64,000 nt of DNA from Candidatus Thiodiazotropha endoloripes. Its GTDB lineage: Bacteria > Pseudomonadota > Gammaproteobacteria > Chromatiales > Chromatiaceae. This document shows positions 17,144 to 25,711 of this stretch, in pieces. The position numbers were made by a program, and so were the translations under genes. The notes beneath the pieces were generated by a model, which worked only from the letters and a program-made list of their open reading frames with translations, made no database searches and had not been told where the DNA came from. Numbering within the stretch: the first letter of the stretch is position 1; every line of letters starts with the position of its first letter. The stretch lies in NCBI GenBank assembly GCA_001709035.1, contig LVKA01000008.1:806001-870000 (forward strand). The letters are read 5' to 3'.

Positions 17144-17206
17144 ACAGAGTTTACAGAGTCAGGTTTTTTTTAGGAGATGGCATTGTATGCCTGGCTTTTG
17201 AATCAT

Positions 17207-20200
17207 TCACTCACCCTTCAGTTTGCGGGGCTTATCGGTTCGGAGTGCAAACCACTGATACATGGCCGGTGCTACGAGCAGTGTCAGTATCGTGGAGGTA
17301 AGCAAACCGCCAATTACTACGGCAGCCAGGGGTCTTTGCACCTCACTACCTGTGCTGCTGGCCAGCAGCAGGGGGATCAATCCCAGGGCCGTGGTTATAG
17401 CGGTCATCAATACTGGCCTCAAGCGTTGTGAAGCACCCTGCTTGCAGGCCTCTTCAATGGGGAGGCCCTGTCGTACCAGTTGGTTCAAATAGGTAACCAA
17501 TACCATGCCGTTGGTCAGAGCGATACCAAACAGAGCGATGAAACCCACTGAGGCCGGTACCGACAGGTTTTCACCCAACAGCCAGAGGCTGATTACACCG
17601 CCTACCAATGCCAGAGGGATATTCAGCAGAATCAGCAGGGAGTTGCGGATTGAACCGAAGCTCATATAGAGCAGCAGAAAGATCAGACCCAGGGTAATAG
17701 GCACGACCAGTGCAAGACGTTGGTTGGCCTGCTGTGCCAGCTCGAACTGGCCTCCCCAGCTGATCAGATAACCGGGTGGTAGCTGGATATCCTGTTCGAT
17801 TCTGCGTTGTGCCTGTGCGACAAAGCTGCCGATGTCCCGGCCTACGATATTCGCCTGCACCGTGGCGAAGCGCTGGTTGTTCTCCCGGGTGATCTGTCGC
17901 GGGCCAACCAGGGTCTTGATGGATGCCAATTGCCCAAGTGGCAACCTTTCACCTGTGGGTGCAGTCACCAACAACCTGGCGACATCCTCCACAGTGCGGC
18001 GCTGCTCTTCCTGGTAACGAACATAGATATCGAAGCGGCGAACCCCATCGAATACCTGACCAGCGGTGACGCCTCCAATCGCGGCGCGAATGGTCTCCTG
18101 GACATCGACCAGATTGATACCGTAGCGGGCCAGGGCTTCTCGTTTGGGACGGATCAGCAGTTGCGGTGAGCCGATGAGCTGTTCGGTCTGCACATCTTCG
18201 GCACCGGGAATCGTCAGCAGTAGAGCAGCAATTTCATCTGCATACCGTTTGAGGATTTGCAGGTCATCACCATAGAGTTTGACGGCCAGCTCAGCCTTCA
18301 CCCCACCCACCAGTTCATCGACAGTGAGTTGGATCGGTTGGGTCAGGTTGACCAGGATGCCGGGCAGCCCCGACAGTCGGTGGCGCAGTTCTGCTTCAAT
18401 CGCCGCCTGATCGATATCCGGCCGCCAGGCTTCAATCGGCTTGAGCACCACCAGTGCATGAACCGTGTTGATTGGGTCTGCGTGGGCACCCACTTCGCCG
18501 CGGCCGATACGACTCACCACCGATTCGACTTCCGGAATCTGCATCATCCGCCGCTCCGCGATCATGGTCAGCCGTTTGGTTTCCTGCAGGGAGATTGATG
18601 GCGCCATGGTCAGGTTGACGATCAGATCACCCTCATTCAGCCTGGGGGTGAACTCCATACCCAGTTGTGTGAAGACACGTGCTCCGGTCAGTAGCAGGAT
18701 CAGGGAGAGCGCTACAGCGAACCAGCGGTTGCGCAGGAAAAAGTGTAGTAGCGGTTGGTAGAAGTAGAGCAGCGTTCGCACAATAATCGGTTCCCCCCTC
18801 TGTCTGCGGTCATCCTGAGTCGTATGCTGTTGCTGCCAGGATTTGCGCCGGCGCATCAACAGTTCGGAAAATACTGGTGCTGCTATCAGGGCGAATATCA
18901 GTGATCCTAGCATCGCCAATGCCACGGTGTAGGCGAGTGGACGGAAAGTCTTACCCTCCACCCCTTGCAGCGTGAAAAGGGGTAGGAAAACGATTACCAC
19001 GATGGTGATGGCGAACAGTATGGGTCGTGCCACCTCGCGACAGGCCCGGGCGACGGTTTGATGCCGGGACTCGTTGGGATCGGTTTTGTGCAGCAGACGA
19101 TCCACGTTCTCCGCCATCACAATGGCTCCATCCACCATCATGCCAATGGCTATGGCAAGCCCGCCGAGGGACATCAGATTGGCGGATATACCGAACTGGC
19201 CCATCGCCAGAGTGGCGAACAAGACAGAGAACGGGATCGACAAGGCCACCACCAGAGAGGGTCGCAACCCCCCCATAAAGACAAGCAGTACAATGGCCAC
19301 CAGGACAATCCCCTGCAACAGGGCATTTTGCACCGTAGAGACCGAGGCCCTCACCAGTTCACTCTGTTCGTAGTAGGGGACGATTCGGACTCCCTGGGGC
19401 AGTGCCTTTTGTATCTGTTCGACCTTTGCCTCTACCCGTTCAATAACCGTTGAGGCATTGGTGCCGTAGAGCTGCACCACCATGCCTGCGACCACCTCTT
19501 TCTCGCCATTGAGTGTTTGCAGGCCACGGCGGATCGCGCCACCCACCATGATGTCGGCGACATCACGCAGGTAGACCGGGCGGCCGTCATCCGTTTTCAC
19601 CACAATGTTTGCCAGGTCATCCACACCATGAGCCAGACCTTCGGAGCGCACCACAAACTCTTCCGCGTTGATGCTCAGAAACTGGGCGCCCACATTGACG
19701 TTGTTCTCCTGGATACGCAGGATGATGTCGTGCAGCGACAGGTTGTAGCGCAGCAGGGCCTGGGGATCGATATTGACCTGGAACTGTTTTTCATGGCCGC
19801 CGATGCCGAGCACTTCGGTCACGCCGGGTACTGTCTGCAGCTGATATTTGACGATCCAGTCCTGGATGGTGCGTAACTCTGCCAGGCTGTATCTGTCTGA
19901 GGTGTCCTCCAGGTAGTAATAGAGGATCAGACCCATACCCGTGGCGATAGGCCCCATCTCCGGTTCACCAAAACCTTCGGGAATCTCCTCCCGCGCCTCC
20001 TGTAGACGCTCGCTCACCAGGCGGCGGGTGAAGTAGATATCCATATCATCCTCGAAGTAGATGCTCACCACAGACAGCCCGAAGTTGGAGATGCTGCGTA
20101 TCTGCCGGATGCCCGGCAGTCCGGTCATGGAGACCTCCACCGGGTAGGTGACGTAACGTTCGATCTCCTCAGGCGCCAGGCCTTCGGTGATGGTGAACAC

Positions 20201-20344
20201 CTGCACCAGGTTGGGTGAGACGTCGGGGAAGGCATCCACCGGCAGTTGGTCGTAGGAGCGATAGCCTGCCCCCATTACCAGCAACACCATGACCACCACC
20301 AGCAAGCGGTTATGCAAAGCAAAGTCGATCAGCTTTTCAATCAT
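17207..20344 (-). CDS. CusA/CzcA family heavy-metal efflux RND pump
   Basis: 1045 residues, full length for the HME-RND class. It has the RND layout of one N-terminal membrane helix, a large periplasmic loop, six helices, a second loop and six helices. The fourth helix carries GLAIAIGMMVDGAIVMAEN with the proton-relay Asp. FTRRLVSERLQEAREEIPEGFGEP and TEVLGIGGHEKQFQVNIDP are typical of the CusA/CzcA group. It is the inner-membrane proton-driven pump exporting metal ions; the ion (Cu/Ag versus Co/Zn/Cd/Ni) cannot be decided by eye. It is 9 nt downstream of its adaptor gene. No outer-membrane channel gene is present nearby. Confidence 0.9.
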   Translation of the reverse strand: MIEKLIDFALHNRLLVVVMVLLVMGAGYRSYDQLPVDAFPDVSPNLVQVFTITEGLAPEEIERYVTYPVEVSMTGLPGIRQIRSISNFGLSVVSIYFEDDMDIYFTRRLVSERLQEAREEIPEGFGEPEMGPIATGMGLILYYYLEDTSDRYSLAELRTIQDWIVKYQLQTVPGVTEVLGIGGHEKQFQVNIDPQALLRYNLSLHDIILRIQENNVNVGAQFLSINAEEFVVRSEGLAHGVDDLANIVVKTDDGRPVYLRDVADIMVGGAIRRGLQTLNGEKEVVAGMVVQLYGTNASTVIERVEAKVEQIQKALPQGVRIVPYYEQSELVRASVSTVQNALLQGIVLVAIVLLVFMGGLRPSLVVALSIPFSVLFATLAMGQFGISANLMSLGGLAIAIGMMVDGAIVMAENVDRLLHKTDPNESRHQTVARACREVARPILFAITIVVIVFLPLFTLQGVEGKTFRPLAYTVALAMLGSLIFALIAAPVFSELLMRRRKSWQQQHTTQDDRRQRGEPIIVRTLLYFYQPLLHFFLRNRWFAVALSLILLLTGARVFTQLGMEFTPRLNEGDLIVNLTMAPSISLQETKRLTMIAERRMMQIPEVESVVSRIGRGEVGAHADPINTVHALVVLKPIEAWRPDIDQAAIEAELRHRLSGLPGILVNLTQPIQLTVDELVGGVKAELAVKLYGDDLQILKRYADEIAALLLTIPGAEDVQTEQLIGSPQLLIRPKREALARYGINLVDVQETIRAAIGGVTAGQVFDGVRRFDIYVRYQEEQRRTVEDVARLLVTAPTGERLPLGQLASIKTLVGPRQITRENNQRFATVQANIVGRDIGSFVAQAQRRIEQDIQLPPGYLISWGGQFELAQQANQRLALVVPITLGLIFLLLYMSFGSIRNSLLILLNIPLALVGGVISLWLLGENLSVPASVGFIALFGIALTNGMVLVTYLNQLVRQGLPIEEACKQGASQRLRPVLMTAITTALGLIPLLLASSTGSEVQRPLAAVVIGGLLTSTILTLLVAPAMYQWFALRTDKPRKLKGE

Positions 20345-20353
20345 GAGGGAGTC

Positions 20354-21730
20354 CTAATGGGTGTGGCCGGCATGTTCCAGCGCAGCACGGTCAATCTCGG
20401 TCTTCAAGGCCAATACATTGTTCAACGCAAAGTGTTCGTCTTCGGCAAGGCCGTCGATAATCTCCACGACCTGGGGGGTCGAGCGGCCAGTTTTGACCTC
20501 CCTGGGTTCGAAGCCCGCTTCTGTTAGGATAAACATCAAGTGCTTGCCATCCATCTCGGTGAGGGCGGTTGCAGGTACCAGCAGGGCTGTCTCATCACCA
20601 CTCACCTCGATTTCACCGGAGACAAACAAGCCAGGGCGCCAGGCTTCGTGCAGCTGCTCCACGACCACCCGGGCGGTTGCTGTCCGGGTGGTCTCATCCA
20701 GCGCAGGGCTGATAAAAGCGAGTTGTCCTTGTGCGTCGGGAATCTGTTCGCCGAAACGGATGGTTACCGGCAGTCCGCGCCTCACCAGGGGCAGGTCCCG
20801 TTGGTAGACTGTAAGGTTGATCCAGACGGATGAGAGGTCGGCGACCACAAAGGGTACATCAGCACCATCCTGTCCGATGACCTCGCCAATCGTGATATGG
20901 CGCTCGGTGACGATGCCGCTCAACGGCGCTGTCAACTGATAGGCACTGAAGCTGGTTACATCGAGCTCGGCTATCTCTGCGACCTGTTGCTTGGTGAAGC
21001 CCAGGGCATATAGGCTGTTGACAGCTTGGTTGCGGGCAATGACCGCCTCCCGGTAGAGCTGACGCGACTCATCGGCATCCCGCTTGGTGCCCACTTTTTC
21101 CGACAGCAGCCGCTTATTGCGCAGATGATTCTCCCGGGCGAGTTCAAGACGGGCTACTGCGGCCAGGTAGTCACTGCGTGTGGCAGCCAGCTCCCGGCTG
21201 GTCAGAACGGCCATCACCTGACCCGCCTCCACCTGGTCGCTGACCGATACGTTTACCTGTTGTACTCTACCGGCGACCATCGGGCTGACATGGGCGATGC
21301 GGTCGGCGTTGTAGATGACCTCTCCCGATAGATGCAATGTGCGGCTGATGTTGCCACGGGTTGCAACACCGACCTCGATGCCAAACTCTTTGATCACCTC
21401 CGGCGTTAGTTGGATCGCCTCTTGATCAGGGTGGTTATGCTCGGAGTGGTCATCCTCTCCCCCCTGCCCATGGTCGCTTTCTTCAAAGCTGTGCTGAGAT
21501 GTGTGATCATGATTCTGTTCAGCATGATCATGTGGATGATCGGGCTCAGAGGCATGGTGTTGATGGTCGTGATCCTCAATCTCATGCTGATGCTCTGCAT
21601 CTGAGTGCTGATCATCGATAGCCGGCTGCTCATCCGCGCGGGCCGATGACAGGAACCAGGCGCCTTGCGGTTGATTGGCAGCATAGCTGAGGCACATCAC
21701 CAGGAGGCCTGAAATGGTTAGAGATTTCAT
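20354..21730 (-). CDS. periplasmic adaptor subunit of RND metal efflux, His-rich
   Basis: About 458 residues. I choose the ATG at 21730 (GGGAG 7 nt upstream), which opens a signal peptide (MKSLTISGLLVMCLSYAA). A stretch at about residues 35-105 is dominated by His, Asp and Glu (repeats such as EDHDHQHHASEPDHPHDH) and is a probable metal-capture tail. After it come the lipoyl/hairpin and beta-barrel parts of a CusB/CzcB membrane-fusion protein (LHLSGEVIYNADRIAHVSPM, VNVSVSDQVEAGQVMAVLTS, LTAPLSGIVTERHITIGEVI). It links the pump to an outer-membrane channel encoded elsewhere. Confidence 0.9.
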   Translation of the reverse strand: MKSLTISGLLVMCLSYAANQPQGAWFLSSARADEQPAIDDQHSDAEHQHEIEDHDHQHHASEPDHPHDHAEQNHDHTSQHSFEESDHGQGGEDDHSEHNHPDQEAIQLTPEVIKEFGIEVGVATRGNISRTLHLSGEVIYNADRIAHVSPMVAGRVQQVNVSVSDQVEAGQVMAVLTSRELAATRSDYLAAVARLELARENHLRNKRLLSEKVGTKRDADESRQLYREAVIARNQAVNSLYALGFTKQQVAEIAELDVTSFSAYQLTAPLSGIVTERHITIGEVIGQDGADVPFVVADLSSVWINLTVYQRDLPLVRRGLPVTIRFGEQIPDAQGQLAFISPALDETTRTATARVVVEQLHEAWRPGLFVSGEIEVSGDETALLVPATALTEMDGKHLMFILTEAGFEPREVKTGRSTPQVVEIIDGLAEDEHFALNNVLALKTEIDRAALEHAGHTH

Positions 21731-21771
21731 ACAAATTCTCCCGTTTCTGGGATCGGGAGTTGCCTGCATCT

Positions 21772-21786
21772 ACCCGGCAGCCGGGT
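21772..21786. repeat. ACCCGGC-A-GCCGGGT palindrome in the adaptor leader
   Basis: A perfect 7+1+7 palindrome about 40 nt upstream of the adaptor start codon. It could be a regulator site or leader hairpin; nothing further supports either. Confidence 0.4.
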
Positions 21787-22005
21787 GGTAAAAGATCAAC
21801 GCCAGCAGTGCTTGATGGCACGCAGAACCTGCGGACAACGAATGGGCGGAAAACTGCCCCTGATTCAAGCGGCTGAATGATTGCAGAACAGACAACTCAA
21901 TAGACACACTTGGACATCCATGAGTTGAATTTACCTAGGCAAGGTCTGATCAAGTCTGTCCAAACAATCACTGCGCAAACCGGCGCAGCAGTCCATTGGT
22001 CGGTC

Positions 22006-22326
22006 TCAGGATTGAGGAGGTCTCAGAGGAGGCGCTGTTGTCAGACTGACAAAAAGGTTGGGGGAAAGCCGGGTCTGCAGCATGGATTGAGTGATTTTTA
22101 TAACCGGGTGGGACACATTCCTGATGCCGATCAGGTGAATGCCAAGATGGCAGCAATGATCGTCGTCATGATCGGCTTCATCATGGGCTAGTCCCGTGTC
22201 TGTCTGAGCTAGCGTATGTTGATGATCGATGGGATCCACGATATGTGTGTCATAGGCCCAGGCGGTTGAAAGCCCACCCAGGGAGAGCACGATGATGACA
22301 GCAATGAATTTCCGAACAGATGACAT
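22006..22326 (-). CDS. small secreted His/Cys/Asp-rich protein
   Basis: 106 residues with a clear signal peptide (MSSVRKFIAVIIVLSLGGLSTAWA). The mature part is short and rich in metal-type residues: HIVDPIDHQHTL, then HDEADHDDDHCCHLGIHLIG. Proteins of this shape often precede metal-efflux operons, and its placement upstream of the adaptor and pump on the same strand supports a role as a periplasmic metal-binding or sensing peptide. That is inference; no family name is assigned. About 275 nt without a gene separates it from the adaptor gene, where a CzcC/CusC channel gene would usually lie. Confidence 0.65.
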   Translation of the reverse strand: MSSVRKFIAVIIVLSLGGLSTAWAYDTHIVDPIDHQHTLAQTDTGLAHDEADHDDDHCCHLGIHLIGIRNVSHPVIKITQSMLQTRLSPNLFVSLTTAPPLRPPQS

Positions 22327-22424
22327 GGATTGGCTTGTATCGGCTGATAAGTGCTATCAGGCCCCGGTTTGTAAACAGATGAATTTATAGGTTAGACCTA
22401 AGCGGATTGTCCTGCAACAGGAAC

Positions 22425-22618
22425 TAGGGTCTGTGAATACTAATCCAATACTCCCTGCTGGGCGCAAAAACAGCCCCAGCCCTTCGGGTTGCGCCTGAAA
22501 AAGCGCCATTCCGCGTTGCTCGTTGCTCATTTGGAACAACCAAACTACGCTCCTCGCGCCTTGATTGGCACTTTTTCAGGCACAACAGGGCGTATTGGAT
22601 TAGTGTTAACAGGCCCTA
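22425..22618. mobile_element. family A element, 194-bp form, copy 3, on the tetR stop codon
   Basis: Its ends, TAGGGTCTGTGAATAC and GTATTGGATTAG...CAGGCCCTA, match the ends of the 268-bp copy at 61187. The interior shares long stretches with that copy, including CAGCCCTTCGGGTTGCGCCT and CGCGCCTTGATTGGCAC. TA lies at each end. The last three bases read in reverse form the TAG stop of the TetR gene. No frame of its own is present. Confidence 0.75.
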
Positions 22619-23236
22619 AGCCGTGTCAGCAGATTGCAGAGACAGGGTTTTTATTGTCATTTCAACAATGGTGCTGAGTTCCTGTTTTGGTCTGCCTTGC
22701 CTGGCCAATACTGAAATCCCATATAAAACAGACATCAGATAGTCTGCCAGGACCTTTGGTTCAGCTGTGGTTGAAAGTCGTCCCTGACGCTGTTCCTGTT
22801 CGAACAGGGTGGTGAGAACCTGCTGGGACGCAAGCCCCATGTTTTGCAGTGACTGGGTTATCTCCTCAGGTATGCCGGTCCCACCTGCTTCACAGCTACT
22901 TTTTACATACAGGCAGCCCTTCGGGGAGCTCGTGTCGCTGACCAATTCGATGATGTTATTCATATAGTGGCGTACGCGCTGAGCCAATGGCTTTTCGTCA
23001 GGCGTGGTGAGCTGCTCGAGCAGAGGTGCAGCGTAGCGGGCCATGTAACGCTCCAATGCCGACTGAAAGAGCTGTTCCTTGTTACCAAAGGCTGCATAGA
23101 GGCTCGGTTTGTTGATGCCCAGTTGTTCGGTCAGATCGCTGACTGAGGTACCTGAATAGCCGTTCTCCCAAAACAGGCGCATCGCCTTGTCCAGCGCTTC
23201 TGACTTATCGAATGATCTCTTCCGGCCAACACTCAT
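22616..23236 (-). CDS. TetR/AcrR family transcriptional regulator
   Basis: 206 residues. The N-terminal helix-turn-helix reads [44 protein letters not shown], the classic TetR pattern. The C-terminal ligand domain contains [17 protein letters not shown], as in regulators that respond to reactive electrophiles, where the Cys can be the sensor; that is only suggestive. The frame extends upstream with a TTG codon at 23320, but that part is the operator region, so I take ATG 23236. It is divergent from the SDR gene, with two operators in between. Confidence 0.9.
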   Translation of the reverse strand: MSVGRKRSFDKSEALDKAMRLFWENGYSGTSVSDLTEQLGINKPSLYAAFGNKEQLFQSALERYMARYAAPLLEQLTTPDEKPLAQRVRHYMNNIIELVSDTSSPKGCLYVKSSCEAGGTGIPEEITQSLQNMGLASQQVLTTLFEQEQRQGRLSTTAEPKVLADYLMSVLYGISVLARQGRPKQELSTIVEMTIKTLSLQSADTA

Positions 23237-23277
23237 TGCATGCTCTTTGGCTTCTTGCTGTTGATGCTTGACATTAT

Positions 23278-23318
23278 GTACCGATCGGTATATTTTTTCA
23301 ATATGTACCGATCGGTAC
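23278..23318. promoter_or_regulatory. tandem TetR operators
   Basis: Two copies of the palindrome TACCGATCGGTA (23279-23290 and 23306-23317), each preceded by ATG, have centres 27 nt apart in the 114-nt divergent space between tetR and the SDR gene. TetR regulators typically bind such 12-16 bp palindromes beside their own gene. The arrangement would control both genes. Confidence 0.85.
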
Positions 23319-23350
23319 AAAATAACCCTATTATTTCGAGGTATCTATCG

Positions 23351-24091
23351 ATGAATTCAGTAAAAGATCGGGTAGTGCTGGTGACCGGAGCCAATCGGGG
23401 TATCGGCAGGAGCATTGTGGAAGAGTTTTTCAAAGCCGGCGCAAAGAAAATCTACGCCGCTGCACGCAAAACGGAATCTCTTGGCCCGTTATCAGAAATC
23501 TATGGCGATCAATTGGTACCCCTACAGATAGATCTGCATCAGCCGGAGACCATTATCGAGGCCGCAACGGTTGCTGCTGATGTAGAGATTGTCGTCAACA
23601 ATGCGGGTATGTTGAACGTAGCCAATCCCCTGGCGAGCAATGCCGTGGTGGCGCTGCAGGATGAGATGGAGGTGAATGTCTATGGCTTGATGCGCATGGC
23701 CCAGGCCTTCGCGCCAATCTTGAAAGCCAGTGGGGGCGGGGTGCTGGTGCAGCTCAATTCAGTCGCGTCGATGAAGAACTTTGCCGATTTTGCCACCTAT
23801 TCAGCGTCCAAGGCGGCTGCCTACTCCATCACCCAGGGATTGCGTGATCTGTTGAAAGAGCAGGGTACTCAGGTAGTCAGCGTACACCCCGGACCGATTG
23901 CCACCGACATGGCCAACAGTGCCGGCCTGAGTGAGCTTGCCGAACCGGCTGAGCTGGTGCCCCAGTGCATCCTTGCAGCCATCGAGTCGGGCGAGTTTCA
24001 TGCCTTCCCGGATACCATGGCCAAGCAGATTGGCGGTGTCTATCATGAATTTGCGAAAAATATTGTCGAGGCAGATCTGATGGCCGGTTGA
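23351..24091 (+). CDS. SDR family oxidoreductase
   Basis: 246 residues, a classical short-chain dehydrogenase: NAD(P)-binding TGANRGIG at the N-terminus, NNAG near residue 90, catalytic Ser in [14 protein letters not shown] and the catalytic pair Y-x3-K in [14 protein letters not shown]. The final PGPIATDMA segment is typical. The substrate is unknown. The start ATG at 23351 has GAGG upstream; an open frame further left is operator sequence. It is the likely target of the divergent TetR repressor. Confidence 0.9.
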   Translation: MNSVKDRVVLVTGANRGIGRSIVEEFFKAGAKKIYAAARKTESLGPLSEIYGDQLVPLQIDLHQPETIIEAATVAADVEIVVNNAGMLNVANPLASNAVVALQDEMEVNVYGLMRMAQAFAPILKASGGGVLVQLNSVASMKNFADFATYSASKAAAYSITQGLRDLLKEQGTQVVSVHPGPIATDMANSAGLSELAEPAELVPQCILAAIESGEFHAFPDTMAKQIGGVYHEFAKNIVEADLMAG

Positions 24092-24298
24092 ATCCATCCG
24101 TCTTAATGGGCCTAAAAAAGCGGATTTATTTTGCCCGTGAGCCGGCAGTTATTGCCGGCAAAGCGGCAGGAAGTTAAAGCACAAGATCATTGCCGGTTCG
24201 TTTTGGTCGGGCTATGCTGGGTTTAAAATCAAAAAAAAACAATTGGTTATAAATGTATGGCTGTTAAAGTCATCTACTTCTTAAAAGACAATTCAGGT
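24092..24298. other. interval between SDR and flagellin promoter with one hairpin
   Basis: The only structure seen is GCCGGCA-GTTAT-TGCCGGC (24141-24159), a perfect 7-bp stem, 50 nt after the SDR stop. It lacks a T-run. The rest has no frame and appears AT-rich. Confidence 0.5.
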
Positions 24299-24325
24299 TA
24301 AAGTTCTCCGCCTTGAGGCCGTTAC
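24299..24325 (+). promoter_or_regulatory. sigma-28 (FliA) promoter of flagellin
   Basis: TAAAGTTC, an 11-nt spacer, then GCCGTTAC matches the flagellar sigma-28 consensus TAAAGTTT-N11-GCCGATAA at 13 of 16 positions with exact spacing. It lies 116 nt upstream of the flagellin ATG, leaving a leader of about 105 nt. Confidence 0.8.
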
Positions 24326-24441
24326 AAATAGCGGAGGCGGTAAATACCAACAATTGAATGGTATATCCGCTAAATGCAAATCGCCGGTGATCGAGCGCTT
24401 AATCATAGATGCCATCATCGGTATAGATAGAGGAATTAGTC

Positions 24442-25215
24442 ATGGCAATCACAGTCAACACTAACGTTTTTTCCCTTGCCGCACAGAAAAACCTGAATCG
24501 TACACAATCCGATCTTCAAACTTCCGTTCAACGCCTCTCCTCCGGTCTTCGCATCAACATGGCGAAAGACGACGCCGCCGGTCTGGCGATCGCCCAGTTG
24601 CAGACTGCACAGGCTCGCGGTTTGACCGTAGCACAGCGTAACATTGCTGACGGCACATCCTTCCTGGGTGTTGCGGATGCAACCCTGCAGTCAGTCAGTG
24701 ACATGATTCAGCGTCAACGTGAGCTCTCCGTACAACACGGTAGTGGTCTCTACACCGCAGCACAGCAGGCTCTGATGTCTGTTGAATTTGATGCGCTTAC
24801 CGCAGAAATCACCGCTTCATTGGGTCGTGCGACCTTCAACGGCACCGCCGTATTCGGTGGCGGCGGCACCATCGTGGTCGGTGCAAACACAACTGAAACC
24901 ATCGACATTTCAGTTGCCGCCCTGGCAGCCCGTACCGCTGCGATCTCCAATACCGCAACGGCTGATGCCGACCTCAACGCGGTTTCAACTGCACTTGCCA
25001 ACATTGGTGGGCTGCAGAGTCGTCTGGAACAGGCCGGCCGTGTTGCCGCCAGTATGGAAGAAGCGCAATATGCCGCTGCCGGACGTATCATGGATGCTGA
25101 TTTCGCCCGCGAAACAGCGAAATTCACCAGTGCTCAGGTTATCCAGCAGGCAGGTGTTGCAGCCCTGTCCCAGGCCAACTCGATTCCTCAGTTGGCATTG
25201 AGCCTGCTGCAGTAA
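24442..25215 (+). CDS. fliC: flagellin (short form)
   Basis: 257 residues. The N-terminal D0/D1 region (AITVNTNVFSLAAQKNLNRT, QRLSSGLRINMAKDDAAGLAIA) and the C-terminal region (DADFARETAKFTSAQVIQQA, ALSQANSIPQLALSLL) are textbook flagellin. The middle is very short and rich in Ala, Thr and Gly, so the protein is essentially D0/D1 with little or no D2/D3. It is exported and polymerised as the filament. GAGG lies before the ATG, and a sigma-28-like promoter lies upstream. Confidence 0.95.
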   Translation: MAITVNTNVFSLAAQKNLNRTQSDLQTSVQRLSSGLRINMAKDDAAGLAIAQLQTAQARGLTVAQRNIADGTSFLGVADATLQSVSDMIQRQRELSVQHGSGLYTAAQQALMSVEFDALTAEITASLGRATFNGTAVFGGGGTIVVGANTTETIDISVAALAARTAAISNTATADADLNAVSTALANIGGLQSRLEQAGRVAASMEEAQYAAAGRIMDADFARETAKFTSAQVIQQAGVAALSQANSIPQLALSLLQ

Positions 25216-25223
25216 GGTAGGGT

Positions 25224-25246
25224 CCGGGGGCGCTCGCCGCCCCCGG
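25224..25246 (+). terminator. GC-rich hairpin after flagellin
   Basis: CCGGGGGCG and CGCCCCCGG form a perfect 9-bp stem around CTCGC, 8 nt after the flagellin stop. There is no T-run, so it is more likely an attenuator or mRNA-stabilising hairpin between the highly expressed flagellin and flaG than a full terminator. Confidence 0.55.
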
Positions 25247-25282
25247 GTGCTAAACTTGGAACATATACAGTAGGGTATGACC

Positions 25283-25672
25283 ATGCCAAACGTAATCACT
25301 GATTTGGCCAATCAATACGCCTATAAACGTGACGTTCCCAGTACTGATGGCAAGAGTAGCGTTGAGATACAACCGAAGAGTTCCGAGCCGGTAAAAATCT
25401 CACCGAAACAAGATCAAGCACTGGAAGAAAAGTCTGCGATTGATCCCTCTGAGCTGGCCAGTAAGGTAGAGAATCTTAATCAGCTCGTCTCAAGGGATCT
25501 GGAGTTCAGCGTGGACGATGAAACCGGGCAGCAGGTACTGAGAGTCATCGATTCCGAGACTGGAAAGGTGATCCGTCAGGTGCCTTCGGACCAGATCTTG
25601 CATGTTATATCTCAAGTTCAAAAGGCCACAGAAGGGATGCTTCAAGGCGTACTGTTGGACGACAAGTTTTAA
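25283..25672 (+). CDS. flaG: FlaG family flagellar protein
   Basis: About 129 residues. The last ~70 residues (VENLNQLVSRDLEFSVDDET, then LRVIDSETGKVIRQVPSDQILHVI) are the FlaG domain; the N-terminal part is polar and variable. FlaG proteins affect filament length or cap behaviour. An ATG at 25277 also opens the frame; 25283 is favoured by the spacing of AGGG. It is sandwiched between flagellin and fliD, as usual. Confidence 0.9.
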   Translation: MPNVITDLANQYAYKRDVPSTDGKSSVEIQPKSSEPVKISPKQDQALEEKSAIDPSELASKVENLNQLVSRDLEFSVDDETGQQVLRVIDSETGKVIRQVPSDQILHVISQVQKATEGMLQGVLLDDKF

Positions 25673-25711
25673 GATTGAAACTGCTCACTTGTTAAGAGGG
25701 GCATAACTGAG

